Assembly: GCA_963785125.1 (NCBI GenBank)
Contig: CAWATU010000001.1
Coordinates: forward strand, 62,001 to 126,000
Origin: QHXN01 sp963785125
GTDB lineage: Bacteria > Acidobacteriota > Blastocatellia > Pyrinomonadales > Pyrinomonadaceae
Reading direction: 5' to 3'
Length of the DNA: 64,000 bases
Shown here: positions 43,348-51,466 of the stretch, one piece after another
Layout: each line of letters starts with the position of its first letter
Position numbering within the stretch: position 1 is the first letter of the stretch
Position numbers and translations under genes: made by a program
Notes under the pieces: model-generated
The model's database searches: none
Told to the model about the DNA's origin: nothing
Seen by the model: the letters and a program-made list of their open reading frames with translations, nothing else

Positions 43348-44004
43348 ATGAAAGCATTAATCATACTGTTGAGCGTCCTGTCGGCGCTCTCGTCTACGGC
43401 GCCGGCCTCCGCGCGCGCGGAACGCGTGAGCCCTGCGGGCGAGGTGGTCGTCGTGTTGAGCGAGGAGTTTCTGAACGCGCTGCTCGTGGCGGTGGCGTCG
43501 AGGCCGGAGCCGCCGAGCTTCCCTCTGTCGAAGGGCGGCGAGGGGAAGAAGTGCGAGAGCCGCGTTCAACTGCTGCCCGAGGCCGGAGGGACGCGGACGG
43601 CCGTGCGCTTCGCCGACGGGCGCATCAACGCGCCCGTCGCCTTCCGCGGCTCGTACGAAGCGCCGCTCGTCGGATGCTTGCGGTTCGAGGGTTGGGCCGA
43701 CACCACTTTCCAGCTTGAGTTCAATCGCGAGCGCCAGGTGCTCGGCGCGCGCGTCACCGTCCGCGACCTGAAACTGAAGAACGTCCCCGTCTCACTCCTC
43801 GGCGGCGGACTGACGGGGCTCGTACAGGACGCCATCGACGAGCGCGGCAACCCGGTCGAACTCCTCCGCGCCGAACAGCTCGGCGCGCGCATCCCCGTCA
43901 CGCGCAACGACGAGCTGCGCCTGCGCGCGGCGGACGTGCGCCACGAAGTCGTGGGCCGCGAGCTGCGCCTCCGCATCATCTACGAGATCGTCCAGCCCGA
44001 TTAA
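43348..44004 (+). CDS. Secreted protein of unknown function downstream of kdsD
   Basis: ATG 43348 begins one base after the kdsD stop, so the two genes are almost surely coupled. The 218-residue product has a signal peptide (LIILLSVLSALSSTAPASA), a beta-rich body with a Cys pair (KKCESR and VGCLRFEG), and a helix LLGGGLTGLVQDAIDERGNP, ending in alternating charged strands (ELRLRIIYEIVQPD). This pattern resembles lipid- or LPS-handling periplasmic proteins, but I do not recognise the family. Coupling to kdsD hints at an envelope role. Confidence 0.65.
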   Translation: MKALIILLSVLSALSSTAPASARAERVSPAGEVVVVLSEEFLNALLVAVASRPEPPSFPLSKGGEGKKCESRVQLLPEAGGTRTAVRFADGRINAPVAFRGSYEAPLVGCLRFEGWADTTFQLEFNRERQVLGARVTVRDLKLKNVPVSLLGGGLTGLVQDAIDERGNPVELLRAEQLGARIPVTRNDELRLRAADVRHEVVGRELRLRIIYEIVQPD

Positions 44005-44135
44005 CTCAGAACACTTCCGACTGACAGACAGGAACTCTCCGGCGCGCGCGGTGTCTATGTTGACGCGCGCGCGACGACTTGAGCGTTGGGCTCTTAAAGC
44101 CTGACGCAATGCCACACGTCTGTCAGGAGAAGGCT

Positions 44136-46679
44136 ATGCTTCAAAGACCCGCGGCGCGTCGCAACGCGCCACGCGCTTACTTCCTTTTGATTCTTTGCGC
44201 TCTGTTCGTGCCGGCCGCCGCGGCGCAGGAGACGACACAGGGCTTGACGCCGGGCGCGCTCAACGCGTTCGGCGCGAACGGCAAGACCCGCGGCCTCTGT
44301 CCGCTCAAACACACGGAGGTGCGCGCGAGCGTCGCGGGCTTCCTCGCGCGCGTCACGGTGACGCAGGAGTTTGAGAACCCGTTCAAAGATAAGATCGAAG
44401 CGGTCTACACCTTCCCTCTGCCGCAGGCCGCGGCCGTGGACGACATGACGATGCGCGTGGGCGAACGCACGGTCAAAGGGAAGATCATGCGGCGCGAGGA
44501 GGCAAGCGAGGTCTACCGCGCCGCGCGCCACGCGGGGCAGGTGGCGAGCCTGCTCGACCAGGAACGTCCGAACGTCTTCACACAGTCGGTCGCGAACATC
44601 ATGCCCGGCGAGCGCGTGACGGTCGTCATCAGCTACGTCGAGACGTTGAAGTACGAGGCGGGCACCTACGAGTTCGTGTTCCCGATGGTCGTCGGCCCGC
44701 GCTACATCCCGGGCGCGCCGACGGGGCGCAGGGCTCCACGCGGGCGGCGCGCGGCCACCGACCGCGTCCCCGACGCCGCGCGCGTCACCCCGCCGCACGC
44801 GCGGCCGGGCACGCGCGCCGGCCACGACATCTCCGTCGAGGTCGTGCTCGACGCGGGCGTCCCCGTCGAGCGGCTCAAGTCGCCTTCGCATGAGATAGAC
44901 GTTGAGCGGCCTTCGCCGTCGGGCGCGCGCGTGCGGCTGCGGAGTCTCGCCGTCATACCGAACAAGGATTTCATCCTGCGTTACGACGTGGCCGGGCAGA
45001 AGATTCAGGATGCGTTGTTGACGCACCGCGACGCGCGCGGCGGCTACTTCACTTTCATCCTCCAACCGCCCGACCGCGTGGCACCTGCCGACGTGACGCC
45101 GAAGGAGTTGGTTTTTGTCCTCGACACTTCGGGCTCGATGATGGGCTTCCCCATCGAGAAGGCGAAGGAGACGATGAAGCTCGCGCTTGACAGTCTCAAC
45201 CCGCAGGACACGTTCAACCTCATCACCTTCGCGGGCGACACCAGCATTCTCTTCGAGGAGCCCGTGCCTGCGACGCCGCAGAACCTCTCGAAGGCGCAGA
45301 AGTTTCTTGAGACGCGCGAGGGCGGCGGCGGCACCGAGATGATGAAGGCCATCCGCGCCGCGCTCGAACCCTCGGATGCGCAGGGGCACGTCCGTATCGT
45401 CTGCTTCATGACCGACGGCGAGGTCGGCAACGACTTCGAGATTATCTCGGAGGTGCAGAAGCACCCGAACGCACGCGTCTTCTCGTTCGGCATCGGCAAC
45501 TCTATCAACCGCTTCCTGCTCGACAAGATGGCCGAGCACGGCCGCGGTGCGGTCGAGTACGTCTCGCTCGAAGATGACGGCTCGGCCGCCGCGCGCCGCT
45601 TCCACGAGCGCGTGCGCAGCCCTCTGCTCACGGACATACAGATCGACTGGGGCGGCTTACAGGTCGCGGACACGTACCCGCGGCGCATCCCAGACCTCTT
45701 CGGCTCGGGGCCTCTGATTGTGAGCGGACGTTACACGACGGGTGGGCGCGGCGTGTTGCGTCTGCGCGGGACGTTGGCGGGGCAAGCCTTCGAGCGCGAC
45801 ATCGCCGTCGAGCTGCCTGAGTTGCGAGCCGAACACGAAGTGCTCGCAACCCTCTGGGCGCGCCGCCGCGTGGAAGACCTTATGAGCGAGGACTACGCGG
45901 GCGCGCAGTCGGGCGAGATGCGCGCAGACCTGCGCGAGGCGGTCACGGGCCTCGGCCTCGAATACAGGCTCCTGACACAGTTTACTTCGTTCGTCGCGGT
46001 CGAAGAGACGACCGTCACTGACGGCGGCAAGCCGCGCCGCATCGACGTGCCCGTCGAGACGCCCGAAGGCGTAAGCTCACATGCAAGTGAAGACGAGGAA
46101 GACCTCGCGGGCGTCGCCCCGGTCGTGGCAAACAAGAGGAGCAGGGCGAACCGAAGCGTCCAGATGCGGGCGGAGAGGGCCATGGTCGGGCCGTACTCGA
46201 AGGCGAACCCGTCGGCGACGGGCGCGGGCGTCGCCGGAGGAGCAGGCAGCGGCTCTGCGCCGCCTGTGATGGAAGTTGACGAGCCCGCACCCCCGCTTCC
46301 CCACCCGGCCCCGATGCCCACTCCCGTGCCGAAGACAATCGTATCGGGCGCCGTCCCGCCCGACCCGGCAGAGCTGAAGCGGCGGCAATTCTTCGCACGG
46401 CTCCACCCGTCCGTCGCTGCGGTCGTCGAGAGGCTGCGTGGAGGGAAGGAGACCCCGGGCGAGGCGGAGGCGAAGTTCGTCCACGAAGGCAAGGCTGAGC
46501 TGCGCATCTCGCTTACGGAGAACTCGCCCGCCGTGCTGGCGCGACTCAAGGAGTTGGGCTTCGAGCTGGTACTCGACGCGCCCTCGGCGGGGCTCGTCGT
46601 CGGACGAATGCCCATCGAAAAGCTCGCGGCACTCGCCGACATCCAGGCCGTGCGCTACGTTGCGCCCCAAATGAACTGA
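44136..46679 (+). CDS. VIT plus von Willebrand A domain protein
   Basis: ATG 44136 lies behind AGGAGAAGG. The 847-residue exported protein (signal YFLLILCALFVPAAAAQ) has a vault/inter-alpha-trypsin VIT domain (about 35-165; LARVTVTQEFENPFKDKIE, AVYTFPLPQAAAVDDM, VSYVETL-like VISYVETLKYEAG) and a VWA domain (about 320-500) with an intact MIDAS (VLDTSGSMMG) and FMTDGEVGND. A proline-rich linker and a C-terminal domain follow. Bacterial VIT-VWA proteins are surface or periplasmic adhesion/complex proteins of unclear role. A 40-bp-class hairpin follows the stop. Confidence 0.88.
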   Translation: MLQRPAARRNAPRAYFLLILCALFVPAAAAQETTQGLTPGALNAFGANGKTRGLCPLKHTEVRASVAGFLARVTVTQEFENPFKDKIEAVYTFPLPQAAAVDDMTMRVGERTVKGKIMRREEASEVYRAARHAGQVASLLDQERPNVFTQSVANIMPGERVTVVISYVETLKYEAGTYEFVFPMVVGPRYIPGAPTGRRAPRGRRAATDRVPDAARVTPPHARPGTRAGHDISVEVVLDAGVPVERLKSPSHEIDVERPSPSGARVRLRSLAVIPNKDFILRYDVAGQKIQDALLTHRDARGGYFTFILQPPDRVAPADVTPKELVFVLDTSGSMMGFPIEKAKETMKLALDSLNPQDTFNLITFAGDTSILFEEPVPATPQNLSKAQKFLETREGGGGTEMMKAIRAALEPSDAQGHVRIVCFMTDGEVGNDFEIISEVQKHPNARVFSFGIGNSINRFLLDKMAEHGRGAVEYVSLEDDGSAAARRFHERVRSPLLTDIQIDWGGLQVADTYPRRIPDLFGSGPLIVSGRYTTGGRGVLRLRGTLAGQAFERDIAVELPELRAEHEVLATLWARRRVEDLMSEDYAGAQSGEMRADLREAVTGLGLEYRLLTQFTSFVAVEETTVTDGGKPRRIDVPVETPEGVSSHASEDEEDLAGVAPVVANKRSRANRSVQMRAERAMVGPYSKANPSATGAGVAGGAGSGSAPPVMEVDEPAPPLPHPAPMPTPVPKTIVSGAVPPDPAELKRRQFFARLHPSVAAVVERLRGGKETPGEAEAKFVHEGKAELRISLTENSPAVLARLKELGFELVLDAPSAGLVVGRMPIEKLAALADIQAVRYVAPQMN

Positions 46680-46680
46680 C

Positions 46681-46768
46681 AGAACGTTGAGCAGTAGCGA
46701 GCGGGTGCCGTTGACATCAGAAGCGTCTTCGATGTCAACGGCACCCGCTCGCTACTGCTCAACGTTCT
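46681..46768. repeat. Perfect 38-bp snap-back hairpin (42 bp with inner stem)
   Basis: Arms 46681-46718 and 46731-46768 are perfectly complementary over 38 bases. The 12-base interior folds again as GAAG-CGT-CTTC behind a single bulged A. It spans the gap between the stops of the VIT/VWA gene (46679) and lpxC (46770), two bases or less from each. It is the longest perfect palindrome in the window. Confidence 0.85.
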
Positions 46769-46769
46769 G

Positions 46770-47654
46770 TTAACTGGCGACGGCCACGCGCGCGCCGACG
46801 GGCATGTCCACGATCTCCCAGGCCGACTCGTCGCGCAGGAGCTTCGACATGAGCGCCGCGTGGAGGAGGTGGCCGCTGCGCTCGGCGCGCACCAGCCCCA
46901 ACAGAGGCATGCCGAGCAGTGCGAGGTCGCCGATGATGTCGAGGATTTTGTGGCGGACGAACTCGTCCGGGCGCCGGAGCGGCGTCTCGTTGAGCATCCC
47001 TTCGGGCGTGAGCACGATGGCGTTGTCGAGCGAGCCGCCGCGGATGAGGTTCGCGCGCCGGAGCGCCTCGATCTCCTCGGTGAAGCCGAAGGTGCGCGCC
47101 GATGAAATCTCGCGCAGGAACGCCTCGGGGTCGAGCGCGTCGAACGTCATCCGCTGCACGCCGATGAGCGGGTGCGCGAAGTCGATCATGCACTCGATCT
47201 CCCACCCTTCGAGCGGCTCGACCGACACGCGGCGCGCGCCCTGCTCGACCTCGACTCGCCGCCGCACGCGCAGGGCCCTGCGCGCCGCCGGCTGCTCGAC
47301 CACGCCCGCGCGCAGAATGATCGCCGCGAAGTCGTCCGAAGAGCCGTCCATGATCGGCAGCTCAAGGTTATCGACCTCGATGTAGGCGTTGTCCACCCCG
47401 AGGCCGCGGAGCGCCGCCAGAAGGTGCTCGACCGTGGAGAGCATGACGCCCGTGCGCATCAGCGTCGTGGCGTAGGAGCAGTGGGCGATGCACTCGACCG
47501 AGGCGGGTATCTCGAAGTCGTCGAGGTCCGTGCGGACGAAAACATGACCCGTGTCGGGCGGCGCAGGGCGCAGCCGCAGGCGCACGGGTACGGCCGTATG
47601 CAGCCCCAAACCGCTGGTCTCGACGGGCGCGGCGATGGTCGTCTGTTTAATCAA
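46770..47654 (-). CDS. lpxC: UDP-3-O-acyl-N-acetylglucosamine deacetylase
   Basis: LpxC makes the first committed step of lipid A synthesis. The start is set at TTG 47654, giving MIKQTTIAAPVETSGLGLH, which matches the MIKQ start of the family; longer starts would add unrelated residues. The 294-residue enzyme has the zinc ligands H77 (TVEHLLAALRGLG), H235 and D239 (RHKILDIIGDLALLG) and the C-terminal His H262 in SGHLLHAAL, plus NLELPIMDGSSDDF. It supports a Gram-negative outer membrane with lipid A. No other lpx genes are near. Confidence 0.95.
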   Translation of the reverse strand: MIKQTTIAAPVETSGLGLHTAVPVRLRLRPAPPDTGHVFVRTDLDDFEIPASVECIAHCSYATTLMRTGVMLSTVEHLLAALRGLGVDNAYIEVDNLELPIMDGSSDDFAAIILRAGVVEQPAARRALRVRRRVEVEQGARRVSVEPLEGWEIECMIDFAHPLIGVQRMTFDALDPEAFLREISSARTFGFTEEIEALRRANLIRGGSLDNAIVLTPEGMLNETPLRRPDEFVRHKILDIIGDLALLGMPLLGLVRAERSGHLLHAALMSKLLRDESAWEIVDMPVGARVAVAS

Positions 47655-47896
47655 GGCGCGGTCTTCGACCTTTCGTCTACCGAGCGCACGCGGCGCTCTC
47701 TTTATGAAGGAACGCAAAATATAAGTGCAACGCCCGTGCCCCCGCGTTGCATGCAAAAACCCGCACACTTTCAACCCACATAACCCCGCCCTGTGGCGCC
47801 CGGGCGACAAACCCCGCCGCCGCTTGTGGCACTGGCGCTACACTCGCCCCACAAACTTCTTGCCCGCGCCAAACGGCGGGAGGATAATGACCCAGC

Positions 47897-48583
47897 ATGA
47901 TTCGGAGTCGAAAGACCATGAATACAGTGACCACGGACTGCCTAGAGATTGTTGAGCGCTTACCCGCCGGCGCAAAGCTCGAACTCCAAAACATTGATTG
48001 GGCAGAGTATGAGCACCTGCTGTCTCAGATGGAGAGTTTTCATCCCGGCCACCGTCTGAGCTACGACCGCGGGAGGTTGATCGTCGTGGGCCCCAAACGA
48101 GAGCATGAATTTTTCAAGGCGTTTGTTAGTAGGGTGGCGCATGTCATCGCGGAGGAGCTAAATCTTAATATCGAGGCCACGGGCGCTACCACCCTGCGAC
48201 GCAGGAAGTTGATGAAGGGCGTCGAGGCGGATGAGAGTTTCTACGTCCAAAACGCCGCTCACCTCATCGGCCATCTTGAACTTGACTTGGACGTAGACCC
48301 GCCACCAGATGTCGCCGTCGAGATTGACATGAGCAACGACTCACTCGACAAGTTCCCCATCTACGCCGCGCTGGGTGTGCCCGAAATCTGGCGCTACGAT
48401 GGCCACACTACACGCTTCTACAAACTCACAGGCGACACCTACGAGGTGATACAGAACAGCCTCGCCTTTCCGCTCCTCACGGCCGAAGACCTCACGCAAT
48501 ATCTGGAGCAGAGTAAGACAGAAGGACAGACCGCCGCGTTGAAGGCTTTCCGTCAGATGTTACGCTCGCGCGTCTCTTCCTGA
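47897..48583 (+). CDS. Uma2-family (DUF820) PD-(D/E)XK nuclease-like protein
   Basis: The product has up to 228 residues; ATG 47918 (GGAG ten bases before) is an alternative start to ATG 47897. It matches Uma2/DUF820: HRLSYDRGRLIVVGPKREHE, KGVEADESFYV, DVDPPPDVAVEIDMSNDSL and KFPIYAALGVPEIWRYDG, where the acidic residues of EADESF and VEID form the metal site of a restriction-endonuclease-like fold. These genes are abundant in cyanobacteria and some other phyla and linked to mobile elements; their role is not known. GC in sampled lines (50-57%) is below that of the neighbours, so recent transfer is possible. Confidence 0.88.
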   Translation: MIRSRKTMNTVTTDCLEIVERLPAGAKLELQNIDWAEYEHLLSQMESFHPGHRLSYDRGRLIVVGPKREHEFFKAFVSRVAHVIAEELNLNIEATGATTLRRRKLMKGVEADESFYVQNAAHLIGHLELDLDVDPPPDVAVEIDMSNDSLDKFPIYAALGVPEIWRYDGHTTRFYKLTGDTYEVIQNSLAFPLLTAEDLTQYLEQSKTEGQTAALKAFRQMLRSRVSS

Positions 48584-48640
48584 AGATGCGGACGCCCGTA
48601 GCTTGTCACCCGCCGTTGTGATTCCTTATCATCAGGGAAC

Positions 48641-51379
48641 ATGCCGTCGAAAAAATCGAAGCCGAAAGAGCCGACCGAGCGGGTCTTTCTCATCGACTCG
48701 TTCTCGCACATCTTCCGCGCGTTCTTCGCGCCGATGGGGGGCAGGAGCGAGCCCCTGACGAACAGCCGCGGGCAGGTCACGCAGGCCGTCTTCGTCTTCA
48801 CCAACATGCTGCGCAAGCTCCTCGCCGACGAGAAGCCGCACTATATCGCGGCCGTCTTCGAGTCGGGGGTGCCGACGTTTCGCCACGAGATGTCGGTGGA
48901 CTACAAGGCGAACCGCGCGGAGATGCCCGACGATCTACAGTCGCAGATTCCCTATATCATCCGCGTCTGCGAAGCCTTCAACGTCCCCATCCTTAACGTC
49001 CCCGGCTTCGAGGCCGACGATGTCATCGGTGCGCTCGCCGTGCAGGCGACCGAGGCGGGCTTGCAGGCCGTCATCGTCTCGAACGACAAGGACATGACGC
49101 AGCTCGTGCGCGACCCGTGGGTCGTCTGTATGCGCAACAACTCGCAGAACGTGAAGCGCAAGGAGCCGGTACCTCCGGTCGAGTGGTGCGACGAGCAATG
49201 GGTCGAGAACAAGTTCAGCGTCAAGCCGACGCAGATCGTAGACCTGCTGGGGCTGATGGGCGACTCGGTCGATAACATCCCCGGCGCGCCCGGCATCGGC
49301 GCGAAGGGCGCGGTGCAGATCGTCCAGCAGTTCGGCTCCATCGAGAACGCGCTCGAACATTGGGAGGAGGTCAAGCACAAGACCTACCGCGAGTCTCTGC
49401 GCGACAACCGCGAGATCATCCTCCAGTCGAAAGACCTTGCCACCATCCGCACCGACGTTAACATCAAGCTCGACCTCGACCGGCTCCGCTGCAAAGCTCC
49501 CGACCGCGCCGCGGCTTACAAGCTCTTCCGAGAGCTTGAATTTCAGACCCTCACGCGCGAGTTCTCCGACGCCGCGTCCGAGGTCGATCTGGGCGCGGCC
49601 GTGAAGGTCTACGCGCAGGTGCGCAACGTGGCGGAATTGGAGTCACTCACGCGCAAGCTCTGGGAGGTTGACCACTGGGCCTTCGCCGTCGGGGACGCGA
49701 CGCCGGCCGGGGCGGGGCAGCAGACGAGCGTGCGCGAAGGGCACTTCCCCACGTCGATAGCCATCTCGCACGCGCCGAACACGGCCCACTTCATCAACTT
49801 CGAAGATTTCGAGGGAGGCCGCCAGCAGGCCGTCTCGATGTTGAGGGACGTTCTGTCGAACGGCCTACTCTCGAAGTCCGTCCACGATTTGAAGCGCGCC
49901 GTCGGGTTGCTCAGTGTCGTCGGCGTCGAGTTGGAGGGTGTGACGGACGACACGCTGCTTGCCGCGTACCTGCTCGACCCCGTGCGGAGCCGCTACGACC
50001 TCGGCGACCTCGCGCGTGAGGCTTTGAAGGTGGATGAGGCGTGGTCGGAGTCGCCCGGCGAGGGCTGGTCGGCCGAGCAGTGGCGCACGGCCGAGGCCGC
50101 AGACCTCACCGCGCAGGTCGCGGACGTGCTCCACGGACGCATCCTCGAACAGGGTCTCGAAGCCATCTACAACGAGATCGAGCTGCCCATCGCGCCGCTC
50201 CTCCACCGCATCGAGGGCGCGGGGCTGCGCGTGGACACGTCCGTCCTCGGCGAGTTGTCGGCGCTGTTCGGCGCGGAGCTTGAGAAGCTGACGGCGCAGA
50301 TTTACAAAGTCGCCGGCCGCGAGTTCAAGATCAACTCGCCCAAGCAGGTCGGAGAGGTTTTAGAAGAACTCAACATCAGCACGAAGCGCAAGACCGCGAC
50401 GGGGCAGGTCTCGACGAGCCGCGCCGTCTTGGACGAGCTGGCTGCGCAGGGCTTCGAGCTGCCGCGCCTGCTCATCGAGTTCCGCGAATTGGATAAGCTC
50501 AAGGCGACCTACACCGACGCGCTGCCCGCGCTCGTCGGCCCCGACGGCCGCATCCACAGTCAACTCAACCAGACCGTGACGGCGACGGGAAGGCTCTCGT
50601 CAAGCGAGCCGAACCTACAGAACATTCCCATCCGGACGGAACTCGGCCGCCGCATCCGCCGCGCCTTCGTGCCGGAGGAGGGGAACGTCTTCGTCGCGGC
50701 CGACTACTCGCAGCTCGAACTCCGCCTGCTCGCGCACGTCACGCGCGACGAGCAGATGCTCGACGCCTTCCGGAAGGACGAGGACATCCACGAGCGCACC
50801 GCGCGCCTCGTCTTCGGCGCGCGCACGAAGGAGGAGCTAAAGGAGAAGCGGCGCTTCGCCAAGATCGTCAACTTCGCCATCGCCTACGCCGTCGAGCCCT
50901 TCGGGCTCTCGCAGCGCGTCGGCATCTCGCGCAAGGAGGCGCGGCAGGTCATCGACGATTACTACAAGACCTACACGGGCGTCCGCCGCTTCATGGAAGA
51001 GATTCCGGAGCAGGCGCGCGAGACCGCTGTCGTGCGCTCCATCTACGGCCGCATCCGCCCCGTCCCGACCATCAACGACCGCAACGGCAACATCCGCGCC
51101 CGCGCCGAACGCGAAGCCATCAACATGCCGATTCAGGGGAGCGCGAGCGACATCGTCAAGATCGCGATGCTGAAGGTGGACGAGGCGCTGCGTGCGGCGG
51201 GCCTGAAGGCGCAGATGGTGATGCAGGTACACGACGAGCTACTGGTCGAGGCGCCGAAGAAGGAGGCGAAGCAGGTCGAAGAGATTCTGTGTCGCGAGAT
51301 GGAGACGGCCGTCGAGCTGGACGTGCCGCTCGAAGTCGAGGCCGGGGTCGGCGACAACTGGATGGACGTGAAGAAGTGA
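48641..51379 (+). CDS. polA: DNA polymerase I
   Basis: The 912-residue enzyme has the 5'-3' flap exonuclease domain (about 15-310; FRAFFAP, VPGFEADDVIGAL, IVSNDKDMTQLV), a 3'-5' exonuclease-type domain, and the polymerase domain with motif A (ADYSQLELRLLAH, D688), O-helix RRFAKIVNFAIAYAVEPFGL and motif C (VHDEL, H864-D865-E866). The proofreading residues look lost: the DxE of exo I is missing (FAVGDATPAG), NLKYD has become DLKRA and the exo III YxxxD aspartate is Ala, as in Taq-type enzymes. It fills gaps in replication and repair. A hairpin and a histidine kinase follow on the same strand. Confidence 0.97.
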   Translation: MPSKKSKPKEPTERVFLIDSFSHIFRAFFAPMGGRSEPLTNSRGQVTQAVFVFTNMLRKLLADEKPHYIAAVFESGVPTFRHEMSVDYKANRAEMPDDLQSQIPYIIRVCEAFNVPILNVPGFEADDVIGALAVQATEAGLQAVIVSNDKDMTQLVRDPWVVCMRNNSQNVKRKEPVPPVEWCDEQWVENKFSVKPTQIVDLLGLMGDSVDNIPGAPGIGAKGAVQIVQQFGSIENALEHWEEVKHKTYRESLRDNREIILQSKDLATIRTDVNIKLDLDRLRCKAPDRAAAYKLFRELEFQTLTREFSDAASEVDLGAAVKVYAQVRNVAELESLTRKLWEVDHWAFAVGDATPAGAGQQTSVREGHFPTSIAISHAPNTAHFINFEDFEGGRQQAVSMLRDVLSNGLLSKSVHDLKRAVGLLSVVGVELEGVTDDTLLAAYLLDPVRSRYDLGDLAREALKVDEAWSESPGEGWSAEQWRTAEAADLTAQVADVLHGRILEQGLEAIYNEIELPIAPLLHRIEGAGLRVDTSVLGELSALFGAELEKLTAQIYKVAGREFKINSPKQVGEVLEELNISTKRKTATGQVSTSRAVLDELAAQGFELPRLLIEFRELDKLKATYTDALPALVGPDGRIHSQLNQTVTATGRLSSSEPNLQNIPIRTELGRRIRRAFVPEEGNVFVAADYSQLELRLLAHVTRDEQMLDAFRKDEDIHERTARLVFGARTKEELKEKRRFAKIVNFAIAYAVEPFGLSQRVGISRKEARQVIDDYYKTYTGVRRFMEEIPEQARETAVVRSIYGRIRPVPTINDRNGNIRARAEREAINMPIQGSASDIVKIAMLKVDEALRAAGLKAQMVMQVHDELLVEAPKKEAKQVEEILCREMETAVELDVPLEVEAGVGDNWMDVKK

Positions 51380-51383
51380 CATG

Positions 51384-51457
51384 GTGAATGGCGGATAGTA
51401 AATGGTGAATGGTTAAAAACCGATTCTTCCATTCACCATCTACTATTCACCATTCAC
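51384..51457. repeat. 29-bp snap-back hairpin after polA
   Basis: Arms 51384-51412 and 51429-51457 pair over 29 bases with three non-Watson-Crick positions. Both arms are built of GTGAATGG/GTGAATAG 8-mers. The structure sits four bases past the polA stop and ends nine bases before the kinase start, and the kinase lacks an obvious Shine-Dalgarno. Confidence 0.75.
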
Positions 51458-51466
51458 AAACATTTT

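Noticed and set aside
44094..45605. A 503-codon minus-strand open frame
   Set aside because: Antisense shadow of the VIT/VWA gene.
47887..47955. Short leader peptide (about 22 codons) ahead of the Uma2 gene
   Set aside because: ATG is only three bases from GGGAGG, and the peptide has no regulatory feature; the ribosome site more likely serves the Uma2 start.
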